Assembly (NCBI GenBank): GCA_937980205.1
Contig: CALJKW010000051.1
Coordinates: 186,001-250,000 of the forward strand
Direction of reading: 5' to 3'
DNA: 64,000 nt
Source: an uncultured Myxococcales bacterium
Lineage (GTDB): Bacteria > Myxococcota > Myxococcia > Myxococcales > Myxococcaceae
Positions within the stretch are counted from its first letter, which is position 1. Every line of letters begins with the position of its first letter. The notes under the pieces are model-generated. The model did not search any database, was not told the DNA's origin, and saw nothing but the letters and a program-made list of their open reading frames with translations. Below are positions 16,668 to 25,028 of this stretch, piece after piece. The position numbers and the translations under genes are program-made.

Positions 16668-18099
16668 ACAACCCCAGCGCCTGCCGGTCTCGCTCGGGTC
16701 GCTGCTCACGCTCGCGTGGCCGATCATCATCTCGCGCTCGACGCAGACGGTGATCGGCGTCTCCGACGCGGTGTTCGTCGCCGACCTGGGCTCGGCCGCG
16801 GTCGCCGCCACCTCGACCGGCGCGTTCAACACCTTCGCCATTCTCATCTTCCCGATGGGGATTCTGTTCATCGTCTCGAGCTTCGCCTCGCAGCTCTACG
16901 GCCAGAAGGACCTCGAGGGCGCGCGGCGCTATGGCTTCTACGGGCTCATCCTCTCGGGGGGGACGCAGGCGCTGTGCATGGCCGCGGCGCTCGTCGTGCC
17001 CGAGCTGCTCGGCCTGCTGGACTACACGCCCGAGGTGCGCGAGCTCATGACGCGCTACCTGCAGGTGCGGCTGATGTGCGGCGGCGCCGCGATGGGCCTC
17101 GAAGCGCTCGCCAACTACTACGGCGGCATCGGCAACACGCGGCTGCCGATGGTGGCCTCGGTGGTCGCGATGGTGCTGAACGTCGCGCTGGACTGGGTGC
17201 TCATCAAAGGGCACTTCGGCGCTCCCGCGCTCGGCGTCACCGGCAGCGCGCTCGCCTCGACCATCGCGACGTGGGTCGCCTTCTTGTGGCTCGCCTCGGT
17301 GTTCTGGCGCGAGGACCCGCGCGTGCCGTACCTGCGGCGCGCCGAGCTCATGCGCATGCTGCGCTTCGGGCTGCCGTCGGGCTTCAACTGGTTCTTCGAG
17401 TTCTTCGCGTTCAACGTCTTCATCAACGTCGTCGTCGCCGGCCTCGGCACCGTCGCGCTCGCGGGGATGATGTCGGTGCTGCAGCTCAACTCGATGTCGT
17501 TCATGCCGGCGTTCGGTCTGGCGAGCGCGGGCGCCATCCTCGTCGGGCAGAGCATCGGCGCGAACGACAAGGACGACGTGCCGCGCATCGTGCGGCTGAC
17601 GCTGCGCACCACCGCCATCTGGCAGGGCCTCGTCGGCATCTCGTACCTGCTGATTCCCGAGCTGCTGATGAAGCCGTTCGCGCAGGGCAACCCGGAGGAC
17701 GCGGCCGCGCTGATCCAGATCGGCGCCCGCATGCTGATGCTCTCGACGGCGTGGCAGCTGTTCGACGCGACCGTGAACACCGTCGCCGAGGCGCTGCGCG
17801 CCGCGGGAGACACCGCGTTCACGCTCAAGGCCCGCCTCGTGCTCGCGTGGGGCGTCTTCTTCCCCGGCAGCTGGGTGAGCGTGCGCATGCTCGGAGGCAG
17901 CGACGTCGAGGCGATGCTCTGGGTCGTCGCCTACATGGGGCTGCTGGCGATGGTGCTGTGGCTGAGGTTCAAGAGCGGGAAGTGGCGCGAGCTCGAGCTC
18001 GTCGAGCCGACGCCGCTGCCGATCGCCTCAGAACGCGCCGGTGATGCCGAACACGGCGCCCGTCCCGCGGCTGCCGTTGATGCCGGGCACCATCAGTGA
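16654..18099 (+). CDS. MATE family multidrug/toxin efflux transporter
   Basis: The protein is 481 residues with about 12 membrane helices. Typical MATE segments are visible: SLLTLAWPIIISRSTQTVIGVSD at the start, VSSFASQLYGQKD, GLEALANYYGGIGNTR, and the second-half counterpart MPAFGLASAGAILVGQSIGAND. MATE proteins are inner-membrane antiporters that export cationic or organic compounds using H+ or Na+. The start is a TTG inside the end of the upstream lipoprotein gene, giving the normal short N-terminus. The last ~24 residues are hydrophilic and overlap (72 nt) the convergent gene's end, so the C-terminal tail is probably an unconserved read-through extension. The substrate cannot be told from sequence. 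Confidence 0.9.
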   Translation: MSAAEQPQRLPVSLGSLLTLAWPIIISRSTQTVIGVSDAVFVADLGSAAVAATSTGAFNTFAILIFPMGILFIVSSFASQLYGQKDLEGARRYGFYGLILSGGTQALCMAAALVVPELLGLLDYTPEVRELMTRYLQVRLMCGGAAMGLEALANYYGGIGNTRLPMVASVVAMVLNVALDWVLIKGHFGAPALGVTGSALASTIATWVAFLWLASVFWREDPRVPYLRRAELMRMLRFGLPSGFNWFFEFFAFNVFINVVVAGLGTVALAGMMSVLQLNSMSFMPAFGLASAGAILVGQSIGANDKDDVPRIVRLTLRTTAIWQGLVGISYLLIPELLMKPFAQGNPEDAAALIQIGARMLMLSTAWQLFDATVNTVAEALRAAGDTAFTLKARLVLAWGVFFPGSWVSVRMLGGSDVEAMLWVVAYMGLLAMVLWLRFKSGKWRELELVEPTPLPIASERAGDAEHGARPAAAVDAGHHQ

Positions 18100-18723
18100 G
18101 ACGGTCGGCGAGAACTGAATCGCCCCCTCGCGCGCCGCCATCGACGCGACGTCGGCGGCTTCGTTCGCCGAGAACAGCGCGTCGAGGCTGAGGCAGGTGA
18201 GGCCGCCCGCGCCGACGAGGCCGCCGAGGATGGGGAAGCCGGCGAACAGCGAGATGACCTGCAGGCCGAGGCCGACGCCGTAGCCGATCCACCCGGTGAT
18301 GCGCAGCGCGGTGCTGCCGCTGATGCTCTTCGTCCACCGCGCAGACCTGCCGCCGAAGAAGACGACGGGCCCCGCGGCTGCGGTGAGCGCGACGGCGGGC
18401 AACATCAGGTAGGTGCCGGCGCCGAAGCAGGGGTCTCCGAAGCACGAGTAGATGCCGGTGCCGATCGCCTGCGAGATGATCGAGAGGGTGAGCACGCCCG
18501 CGGCGACGCCGAAGCCGATGAACGCGGCCGGCTTCGCCCAGTTCGTCTTGCCCTTCGCTTCCACGGTCGGCGGCGCTTCGGCCGAAGGCGGCGGCGGCGG
18601 CTGATCAGCGGTCGTCGTCGTGTCGGACGGCGGCGGCGGCGGGGGAGGAGGTGGAGGAGGTGGCGCGTCGGCGGCCAGCGCCGGCACGGCGCTGATGGCG
18701 AGCAGGAGCACGAGGAGGCGCAT
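18028..18723 (-). CDS. Exported Pro-rich membrane protein, function unknown
   Basis: The protein is 231 residues from the ATG at 18723 (an alternative ATG lies 9 nt upstream). A signal peptide (LLVLLLAISAVPALA) is followed by a run of 12 prolines and a second Pro-rich stretch, then four hydrophobic helices (AFIGFGVAAGVLTLSIISQA, YLMLPAVALTAAAGPVVFF, ITGWIGYGVGLGLQVISLF, GLVGAGGLTCLSLDALF). A short C-terminal tail resembles a beta strand ending in Phe. Pro-rich linkers of this type are common between signal peptide and membrane domain in myxobacterial envelope proteins. It directly follows the response regulator gene (10-nt gap). Family unknown. Confidence 0.6.
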   Translation of the reverse strand: MRLLVLLLAISAVPALAADAPPPPPPPPPPPPSDTTTTADQPPPPPSAEAPPTVEAKGKTNWAKPAAFIGFGVAAGVLTLSIISQAIGTGIYSCFGDPCFGAGTYLMLPAVALTAAAGPVVFFGGRSARWTKSISGSTALRITGWIGYGVGLGLQVISLFAGFPILGGLVGAGGLTCLSLDALFSANEAADVASMAAREGAIQFSPTVSLMVPGINGSRGTGAVFGITGAF

Positions 18724-18730
18724 GGCGCGC

Positions 18731-18736
18731 ACTCTA
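18731..18736 (-). promoter_or_regulatory. TAGAGT -10-like box 7 nt before start codon
   Basis: On the minus strand TAGAGT is followed by GCGCGCC and the ATG at 18723. There is no Shine-Dalgarno sequence. The box overlaps the last codon region of the upstream response regulator gene. Confidence 0.35.
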
Positions 18737-19327
18737 CGCCGACTGCGGCGTCTTCAAAGATCGCAGCTCTTCTTTGAGCTGCTCGAGCTCGGCGGTGAGC
18801 TTCGCGGTGCGCTCCTTCACCTTGTCGTCGATGAGCTCCTGCAGCACCTCGATGTCGCTCTGCTGGCGCATCAGCAGGTCTTCGCGCTTCTTCAGCTCGC
18901 CGCGCATCTCGCGCAACAGCTTCGCGAACGTGTCGCGCTCGAAGACGACCTGCTGCTGCTCGACGGCGCGCGCGACCTTCTGCGCGACGAGCGGCAGATC
19001 GTGGAAGGGCTTCTCGAGGTAGTCGACCGCGCCCATGCGCAGCGCCGCGAGGATGGAGTCGTACGACGGGAACGCCGTCATCACGATGCACGCGCAGTAC
19101 GGGTGAAGCCGCCGCGCTTCGGCGATCACCTCGAGGCCGCTCTTGTCGGGCAGGTTCTTGTCGACCATCAGGCAGCCGTAGCTGTTGTCGAGCATCAGCT
19201 TGATGGCCTCGCCCGCCGTGCCCGCGGTCGTGACCTGCAGGTGCTGGCGCTTGAGCAGCAGCTCGAGCAGCTGCAGCACCGACGGCTCGTCGTCCACCAC
19301 CAGCACCGCGCCGGATAGAGAAGCCAT
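18734..19327 (-). CDS. Response regulator: receiver domain plus C-terminal coiled coil
   Basis: The protein is 197 residues. The receiver domain is complete: acidic pair Asp12-Asp13 (VLVVDDEP), phospho-acceptor Asp56 (CLMVDKNLPDKSG), Thr in VMTAFPS and Lys in LEKPF. After residue ~120 comes a long coiled coil (FERDTFAKLLREMRGELKKRED..., KVKERTAKLTAELEQLKEEL) and no DNA-binding or enzymatic output domain. It probably signals by protein-protein contact, with the coiled coil acting as dimeriser. The start at 19327 puts a TAGTAT box 13 nt upstream; an in-frame ATG at 19342 is the alternative. No histidine kinase gene is adjacent. Confidence 0.85.
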   Translation of the reverse strand: MASLSGAVLVVDDEPSVLQLLELLLKRQHLQVTTAGTAGEAIKLMLDNSYGCLMVDKNLPDKSGLEVIAEARRLHPYCACIVMTAFPSYDSILAALRMGAVDYLEKPFHDLPLVAQKVARAVEQQQVVFERDTFAKLLREMRGELKKREDLLMRQQSDIEVLQELIDDKVKERTAKLTAELEQLKEELRSLKTPQSA

Positions 19328-19340
19328 CGATGGTCGACTC

Positions 19341-19350
19341 ATACTAAATA
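19341..19350. promoter_or_regulatory. Overlapping divergent -10-like elements
   Basis: ATACTAAATA reads TAGTAT on the minus strand (13 nt before the response regulator ATG at 19327) and TACTAA/TAAATA on the plus strand (10-13 nt before the PEGA gene ATG at 19361). It is an AT-rich island in very GC-rich sequence. The two promoters would compete for the same polymerase site. Confidence 0.45.
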
Positions 19351-19360
19351 TCGAAAAGCC

Positions 19361-19669
19361 ATGGTGACTCTCGCTCTCGCCGTCGTGCTCGCAGCAGGAG
19401 GTCCCGCGTCGCTCACCCTCGAGGTGAAGCCCGAAGCCGCGATCGTGAAGGTCGACGGCAAGAAGGTCGGCACCGGCGCGAAGCCGGTGACGGTGAAGCT
19501 CGCGCCCGGCAAGCACACCATTCGCTGCGAGCTCAAGGGCGACGCGACGAACGACGAGGTCGTGCTGAAGGCCGGCGAGAAGAAGACCTGGAAGTGGGAG
19601 TTCACCGGGCACGAGAAGGCGCCGGCCACGACCGAGCCGATCGTCCCCGAGACCGAGGGCGGCGGCTGA
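19361..19669 (+). CDS. Small exported PEGA-domain protein
   Basis: The protein is 102 residues. A signal peptide (VTLALAVVLAAGGPAS) precedes a single PEGA-type beta domain: LTLEVKPEAAIVKVDGKKVGT, then KPVTVKLAPGKHTIRCEL. PEGA domains are ~70-residue beta modules often found next to protein kinases or surface repeats in myxobacteria, usually mediating extracytoplasmic contacts. A short acidic/Pro tail ends the protein. It is divergent from the response regulator with only 33 bp between start codons and stops 10 nt before the convergent AAA+ gene end. Confidence 0.7.
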   Translation: MVTLALAVVLAAGGPASLTLEVKPEAAIVKVDGKKVGTGAKPVTVKLAPGKHTIRCELKGDATNDEVVLKAGEKKTWKWEFTGHEKAPATTEPIVPETEGGG

Positions 19670-19678
19670 ACCGCGCGG

Positions 19679-21286
19679 CTACTTCCGGTCGAACTTGACG
19701 AAGTAGTTTCGCACGGCCTGGTCGAGCAACCCGCGCGACAGGCGCGGCTGCTCGCCGCGGTAGTGGGCGATGTCGATGACCTGCTCGAGCAGGTCGCGCG
19801 GCTGGCACCCGGCGAAGCTGCGGCGCGCCGACCGGTAGTGCGCGTCGATGAGGTACTGCACCATGTTCGCGTCGTACGGCACGTTCCGCTTGCGGCAGAC
19901 GACGTCGAAGATCTGGTGGAACTGCTCTTCGTCGGGCGGCTGCACCTCGAGCTTGTAGCGGACGCGGCGCAGGAACGCGTCGTCGACGAGCTCGGCGGGG
20001 TCCAGGTTGGTCGAGAAGGCGACGAAGCAGTCGAACGGGACCTTGAGCTTCTTGCCCGTGTGCATCGTCAGGTAGTCGACGTCGTTCTCGAGCGGCACGA
20101 TCCACCGGTTGAGCAGGTCTTTCGGCGAGACCTTCTGCCGGCCGAAGTCGTCGATGAGCAGCATGCCGTTCATCGCTTTGAGCTGGAACGGCGCCTCGTA
20201 GTAGCGGACCTCGGGCGTCCAGATGAGGTCGAGCGTCTGCAGGGTGAGCTCGCCGCCGACGACGACGAGCGGGCGCTTGCAGCGGACCCAGCGCGTGTCG
20301 TGCGCCTGCGCGCCCTCTTCGACGCGCGGCTCGTGCAGCGTCTCGTCGAAGATGCGGATGATGAAGTCGTCGACGAGCACGGCGTACGGCACGTAGATGT
20401 CGCCGTCGTAGCAGCGGATCAGGCTCTGGCAGATGGCGGTCTTGCCGTTGCCGGGGGCTCCGTAGAAGAAGACGGCGCGGCCCGAGTTCATCGCGGGGCC
20501 GAGGCCGTCGAAGATGTAGTCCTTGACGATGAGGTCGCCGAACTGGCCCTCCATCTTCGAGCGCGTGATGCGGCTGCCGCGGCTGCTCTGCGCGGCGACG
20601 GCCTCGAACCAGTCTTCCATGCGCACCGGCGCGGGGCCGTTGTAGCGGTTGCGCTCGAGGATCTGGCGGATGAGGTCGGTCGCGTACGTGGTGAGCTGGA
20701 ACACCATCGTCGACTTGCCGACGCCGAGACCTCCGCCGCCTTTGAGGTCGATGTACTTCTGCTTGCGCAGACCTTCGATCGCCTCGTCGACGATGATCGA
20801 CGGCAGCTTGATCTTCTGGGCGATCTCTCCGCCGCGGAGCTCTCCGGCGAAGAACAGCGCCTTCAGGATCAGCTCTTCCACCATCGACTGCGAGAGGCCG
20901 GTCTCGTGAAGCGCGCGCGGCTGCGGAGGGAAGAAGCGCGGCGGCAGCGGCTTCGACGCCGCGTGCGCGCGGTGGCCGCCGGTGACCGCGGGCGCAGAGG
21001 GGCGCGCGCCGGGAGGCGGACCGACGGGCGGCGTCGGCTCGGGGTTCGGCAGCGGCGGCGGCTCGGCCTGCCGCGGCGGCGGAGGCGGACCGAAGCCGTG
21101 CGGAATCGGGTTCGCCTGGCTCGTGCCGCGACGCTGCGGCAGCGGCTGCGTGACCGGAGCGCTGCGCATCGGGATGGGCCCCTGGTGGGCCTCGCCTGCG
21201 CGTTCGGGAACTCGAATGCCCGACGCGCTCGTGGGTTCGTCGCCGAATTCTTCGTCGGAGTCGGGGATGCTCGGGGGACGCGGCAT
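19679..21286 (-). CDS. AAA+ family ATPase with Pro-rich N-terminus
   Basis: The protein is 535 residues. The first ~120 are Pro-rich and disordered. A small helical, winged-helix-like domain follows (~125-215; LSQSMVEELILKALFFAGELRGGEIAQKI). The ATPase core has Walker A GAPGNGKT near residue 276, Walker B MLLIDDFG near 370, sensor-1-like FVAFSTNLDP, and an arginine-rich RRVRYKLEV that may serve as arginine finger. No membrane segment is present, so it should be cytosolic. Related myxobacterial ATPases are annotated only as AAA proteins. It might act as a motor or chaperone in motility, secretion or envelope assembly, but nothing here fixes the substrate. A TAGGCT box lies 12 nt upstream of its ATG. 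Confidence 0.8.
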   Translation of the reverse strand: MPRPPSIPDSDEEFGDEPTSASGIRVPERAGEAHQGPIPMRSAPVTQPLPQRRGTSQANPIPHGFGPPPPPRQAEPPPLPNPEPTPPVGPPPGARPSAPAVTGGHRAHAASKPLPPRFFPPQPRALHETGLSQSMVEELILKALFFAGELRGGEIAQKIKLPSIIVDEAIEGLRKQKYIDLKGGGGLGVGKSTMVFQLTTYATDLIRQILERNRYNGPAPVRMEDWFEAVAAQSSRGSRITRSKMEGQFGDLIVKDYIFDGLGPAMNSGRAVFFYGAPGNGKTAICQSLIRCYDGDIYVPYAVLVDDFIIRIFDETLHEPRVEEGAQAHDTRWVRCKRPLVVVGGELTLQTLDLIWTPEVRYYEAPFQLKAMNGMLLIDDFGRQKVSPKDLLNRWIVPLENDVDYLTMHTGKKLKVPFDCFVAFSTNLDPAELVDDAFLRRVRYKLEVQPPDEEQFHQIFDVVCRKRNVPYDANMVQYLIDAHYRSARRSFAGCQPRDLLEQVIDIAHYRGEQPRLSRGLLDQAVRNYFVKFDRK

Positions 21287-21298
21287 GTAGCGCGGCGA

Positions 21299-21304
21299 AG
21301 CCTA
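21299..21304 (-). promoter_or_regulatory. TAGGCT -10-like box with TGTCGG 17 nt upstream
   Basis: On the minus strand TGTCGG, 17 nt, TAGGCT, 12 nt, then the ATG at 21286. The TGTCGG lies inside a 25-nt motif (21320-21344) shared with the upstream region of the gene at 23146. Confidence 0.4.
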
Positions 21305-21319
21305 GACCAGTGCTTCAGC

Positions 21320-21344
21320 GTCCGACAGTGCGCCGCGGTGCGCG
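21320..21344 (+). promoter_or_regulatory. Copy A of a 25-nt intergenic motif
   Basis: GTCCGACAGTGCGC, two variable bases (CG), then CGGTGCGCG. The same motif with TA at the variable position occurs at 23097-23121. It lies between divergent genes (21286 and 21439). A shared promoter/operator element is the simplest reading. Confidence 0.4.
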
Positions 21345-21438
21345 GACCTCTTCCTGGCGCCCAGGCGCCGATGGTTCAGCGCGGACGCGTGCGGTAGAAC
21401 GCCGGTGAATCACGGGCCGGCGGGCGAGGACACGTTTG

Positions 21439-23040
21439 ATGACCCGAGATGCAAGGTGGTCGACCGAGCGCCGGCGCGCGACCGTCGTGCTCTTCGCGGC
21501 CGCGTCGCTCGTCGCGTGCCTGCAGTCGGTGAGCGACGGCTCGCTGATCGATGCCAACGGCGGCGTCGTCACCGCGCACGGCGCGCGGATCGTGGTTCCG
21601 GCAGGGGCGGTCGACCAGCCGACCCGCATCGAGATCATCGAGACGGCCGCCCCACCGCCTGCGGGTCGCGTCGCAGTGGGCGTCGCGGTTCACCTCCGCC
21701 CGGAAGGTCAGGTCTTTCGTCGGCCGGTGACCGTCGAGCTCACGCTCGAGGATGACGTGCTGGAAGCCGTCGTCATCGCCACCGCCCCTGCGGGTTCGAC
21801 CGCGTACGAGCTTCTTCCCACCCAGCGCGATGGGCGCACAGTTCGGGCAGAGGTGTCTCACTTCTCGATCTTCGTGCCGACGATTGAACAGGGCGGCGCC
21901 GGCCCGAGCTCGCCGCTCGACAGCTGCCAGGCCGACTGGAACGCCGTCACGTGGTGGAGCCCGGGCGCAGGACCCGAGCAGAGCACCCCGTGGGGAAACG
22001 GCACGTACATCGCTGAGGCTCCCTGGGGCTGGATGTTTGCCGTGGGCCAGGGGGTGCTCTCGGTGAACCGGTCACTCGAAGAGCTCGAGCGCTACGACAC
22101 GCAGCCGTACGCCGGTGGCGTGGGCGCCAGCTGGACTTCGGTGAAGTTGATCTCGTTCCCCGGCGAGACACTGCTCGTCTCCAGCAGGGCTGCGCCGACG
22201 ACCACCGATTTCGACTACGTGGAGTGGCGCGCGAGCGCGATGGGAACGCTGCTGCGCGAGCCGGACGGCGGCGTGAAACCTCGGCGCGTGGGCATCGCCG
22301 GCGCGCATCCGCCGGCTGGCGGCCTCTATGGACCTGGCGTCGGCGTCTCGCGAATCTCCAGTTGGGACGGGGTGCTCGTGGCCGCAGGCAACTGGTCGGG
22401 CACTGGCGCGTCGATCGGCTTCGTGCCGAGGAACCCCGCGCTTCCCGCGTGGGCCGTTCCGCTGCCCTCGGGCTACGTCGACTCCACGGCCGGCGTCGAG
22501 CTGGCGAATGGGAGCGTCCTCATCGGTCTCAACACTGCGCTGCCCCCGGCCACGATTCGCACCGACGTCTTCAGCATCGCGCGTGACGGAGGTCTCGCCC
22601 CCACGGGCTGGAGCACGACGCACACCCATGGCCTCGATTACGGCACCGCCCTCACCGCGGGAGGCCCTCAGGGCGCCACCATCATTCAGCTCGATGCCCA
22701 CCAGGTCGTCTTCTATGACCGGGGCGCGAACGCACCGAGCGCCACGGTCCAGCTCCCGGGCGGCCAGCCCTTCTCCGTGCTGCGCGATGCCTGGGCCACC
22801 ACGCCGAGCGGCCAGATTCTGCTCTTGTTGAAGCAGGAGGGGTCGCAGGGCAGCGGGCCCGACGCGGGCGGAGGCGACTACTACCTCCTGCGCTACCCGC
22901 CCGGCGACGTGCGGCCCGTCGTGCGTGCTGCCGCCTGGACGCGACCCAACATCGGCGCCCTGCGCGACGACTCCTTCGTCTTCGCCTGGCTCGACAGCAG
23001 CAAGGTGTTCCGCGCCGCGCGGCTGTGCCTTCCGCCTTGA
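21439..23040 (+). CDS. Lipoprotein with N-terminal ZU5-like domain
   Basis: The protein is 533 residues from the ATG at 21439, which has a GAGGA ribosome-binding site 8-9 nt upstream. A lipobox (SLVAC) lies near residue 27. Residues ~30-130 match the ZU5 pattern: GGVVTAHGARIVVPAGAV..., VGVAVHLRPEGQVFRRPVTVEL, ending in VSHFSIFVPT. ZU5 modules in bacteria occur in extracellular proteins, sometimes self-cleaving. The remaining ~390 residues are beta-rich with Gly/Trp-containing repeats that could form a propeller-like domain (SVNRSLEELERYDTQPYAGG, ARIGAL-type strands). No catalytic motif is evident. It is probably a surface recognition or structural lipoprotein. Confidence 0.7.
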   Translation: MTRDARWSTERRRATVVLFAAASLVACLQSVSDGSLIDANGGVVTAHGARIVVPAGAVDQPTRIEIIETAAPPPAGRVAVGVAVHLRPEGQVFRRPVTVELTLEDDVLEAVVIATAPAGSTAYELLPTQRDGRTVRAEVSHFSIFVPTIEQGGAGPSSPLDSCQADWNAVTWWSPGAGPEQSTPWGNGTYIAEAPWGWMFAVGQGVLSVNRSLEELERYDTQPYAGGVGASWTSVKLISFPGETLLVSSRAAPTTTDFDYVEWRASAMGTLLREPDGGVKPRRVGIAGAHPPAGGLYGPGVGVSRISSWDGVLVAAGNWSGTGASIGFVPRNPALPAWAVPLPSGYVDSTAGVELANGSVLIGLNTALPPATIRTDVFSIARDGGLAPTGWSTTHTHGLDYGTALTAGGPQGATIIQLDAHQVVFYDRGANAPSATVQLPGGQPFSVLRDAWATTPSGQILLLLKQEGSQGSGPDAGGGDYYLLRYPPGDVRPVVRAAAWTRPNIGALRDDSFVFAWLDSSKVFRAARLCLPP

Positions 23041-23096
23041 GCTTGGCGCCGCGCCCGCCGCGAACCCGCCTGAGCGGCTGAGCGAGGTGCGTTTCT

Positions 23097-23121
23097 GTCC
23101 GACAGTGCGCTACGGTGCGCG
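23097..23121 (+). promoter_or_regulatory. Copy B of the 25-nt intergenic motif
   Basis: GTCCGACAGTGCGC, TA, CGGTGCGCG, ending 24 nt before the ATG at 23146. The variable TA creates a TACGGT -10-like hexamer (23111-23116). It is 23 of 25 identical to 21320-21344. A leader of about 20 nt would result. Confidence 0.45.
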
Positions 23122-23145
23122 CAACTCTCCCCTCTGGAGCTTTAC

Positions 23146-25005
23146 ATGCCCGCTTCGATCGGTACCCGGCAGCCGATTTCGCTTCCGCAGTTGGGACGTC
23201 CCACCGCGTCGCTCGGCCAGGCGGAGGCGACCGCCGACGCGGCCGGGCTGGTGGCGACGCTGGATCAGAAGTGGGGCCAGCTGCAGCGGCGCGGCATCTC
23301 CGCGGCCGACGGCGCGTGGCTCCTGCAGCTCGCGAATCACCCGAACGCGGACAAGTCGGTGCTGCAGGCGATCGTCGCGAAGCTCGACACCGCGACGGTG
23401 ACGCCGGCGGCCGCCGGCTCGATCGGCGCGCTCAAGACGGCGCTGCAGGGGCGCATCTCCGACGCGACGTTCTCGGGCGGCGGCGCGACGCCGGGCCCGG
23501 TCGTCACGAACCCGAACCCGACGGTCGACCCCGGCGTCATCGGCAGCGTGCAGGTCGATCTCTTCGGCACCGAGAAGCCGAAGTCCCGCTACGACGTGAA
23601 CTTCACCGAGGCGAACGCGGTGTTCAACCGCGGCGCGAACCCCGCGACGAAGGTGGAAGACCTCTTCACCACGCTGGTGCCGAACCGCGACGGCGGCGAC
23701 CCGACGCCGATGGCGACGCACTACAAAGAAGGCGAGCCGATCACCATCATCGCCTACGACAACGCGCTCGGCCCCAAGCAGGACGACATCGCCCGCTTCC
23801 TCGAGCCCGGCGAGGTGATGATCGCAGTGAAGCACCACAAGCCCAAGCACCCCGTGCTCGGCGGCGCCGGCAAGGAAGAGGTGAAGCTCGACTCGACGCA
23901 CATCGAGCTCGCGGTCGGCGTGACGGTCGAGAACCCGGACGGCACCACGTCGAAGGGCGCCATCACGCTCAACAACCCGCAGACGTACGAGGGCGGGCTG
24001 TTCGGGTCGGCCGACTACCCGATGATCTTCCTGAAGCTGAAGTTCCCGCCGGGCCTGAACGCCGCCGAGAAGAAGGCGTACATGGACAACTTCCGCACGT
24101 GGCTCACCATCGCCAACACGTTCACCAACTTCCCCGGTGACTACAACGGCGGCGATCCGCTCGGCACGCGCTCGCCGGCGCAGATCAAGGAGATCGGCGA
24201 TCAGCTGATCAAGGCCCTCACCGGCACGCCGGCAGAGCAGGCGGAAGCGAAGGCGTGGCTCGCGAGCCCGGACCACAAGGTCTACTGCGCCGAGCTCGCG
24301 CACGTCGCGATGAACCTCGGCATCACCGTGCCGCTCAACAAGGCGACGCTCGGCGACAGGTTCGAGGCGGTGAAGTCGGCGATCGAGTCGAAGGAGTTCC
24401 TGAGCCAGAACGGAAACAACTTCGCGAGGATGGTCGACCTCACGATGGCCCCCGAGAGCTTACGCTCGGTGCACGAGAAGCTCGGCATCGAGACCAGCGA
24501 GCCGTCGGCGACCGAGCCGTTCGGCAAGGGGCTCGCGTTCAGGCCGCAGACGCTGACCACCATCGTCGAAGAGTTCATCGCCTCGATGGCGACCCGCGAC
24601 ATCGGCCGCGAGCTGACGCCCGACGAGGTGGCGCAGGTGTCGGCGAAGCAGGCGGCGCTGTTCAAGGGTGCGCGCGGCGGCATCGCCGAGATTACCGGCC
24701 TCGACCAGATGCCTCCGACCGACCCGAAGCGGCTCGGCCTCGAGGCGCTCTTGAACGGCATCGAGACGGTGCTGGGGACCCCGTTCCCGACGTACGCGCA
24801 GTTCCGCGCCGCGCTCGACCCGCTCATCGCGCAGGCCGCGCAGGTCAGCGGGCCCCGCCCGAACGGCACCGGCGCCTTCATGCCGCCCAGCGCGTTCCTG
24901 CTGCACGCGCTCGGCAAGGCTGACAACTCGGGCGCGGTGATGGGCCTCGAGGTCGTGGGCCACGGTCTGCACAAGAGCCTGCTGACGGAGAAGGAAGCGG
25001 CCTGA
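23146..25005 (+). CDS. Hypothetical protein with possible permuted NlpC/P60-like (YiiX-type) cysteine-hydrolase motifs
   Basis: The protein is 619 residues without signal peptide or membrane helix. Residues ~1-110 are helical (LDQKWGQLQRRGISAADGAWL). A central alpha/beta region contains STHIELAVGV (His252) and, 130 residues later, KVYCAELAHVAMN (Cys381). A His in an HxxLxxG-type strand followed later by a Cys in a Y/F-C-A/S-E-L motif is the order in circularly permuted NlpC/P60 (YiiX/LRAT-like) hydrolases, which act on amide or lipid-ester bonds. The match is short and the 130-residue spacing is long, so this is tentative. The C-terminal ~200 residues are helical. It stops 23 nt before a GT-C protein gene. 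No signal peptide means either a cytosolic role or export by a dedicated system. Confidence 0.6.
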   Translation: MPASIGTRQPISLPQLGRPTASLGQAEATADAAGLVATLDQKWGQLQRRGISAADGAWLLQLANHPNADKSVLQAIVAKLDTATVTPAAAGSIGALKTALQGRISDATFSGGGATPGPVVTNPNPTVDPGVIGSVQVDLFGTEKPKSRYDVNFTEANAVFNRGANPATKVEDLFTTLVPNRDGGDPTPMATHYKEGEPITIIAYDNALGPKQDDIARFLEPGEVMIAVKHHKPKHPVLGGAGKEEVKLDSTHIELAVGVTVENPDGTTSKGAITLNNPQTYEGGLFGSADYPMIFLKLKFPPGLNAAEKKAYMDNFRTWLTIANTFTNFPGDYNGGDPLGTRSPAQIKEIGDQLIKALTGTPAEQAEAKAWLASPDHKVYCAELAHVAMNLGITVPLNKATLGDRFEAVKSAIESKEFLSQNGNNFARMVDLTMAPESLRSVHEKLGIETSEPSATEPFGKGLAFRPQTLTTIVEEFIASMATRDIGRELTPDEVAQVSAKQAALFKGARGGIAEITGLDQMPPTDPKRLGLEALLNGIETVLGTPFPTYAQFRAALDPLIAQAAQVSGPRPNGTGAFMPPSAFLLHALGKADNSGAVMGLEVVGHGLHKSLLTEKEAA

Positions 25006-25028
25006 CGGGCTCGCGGTGGCCCGCACTC

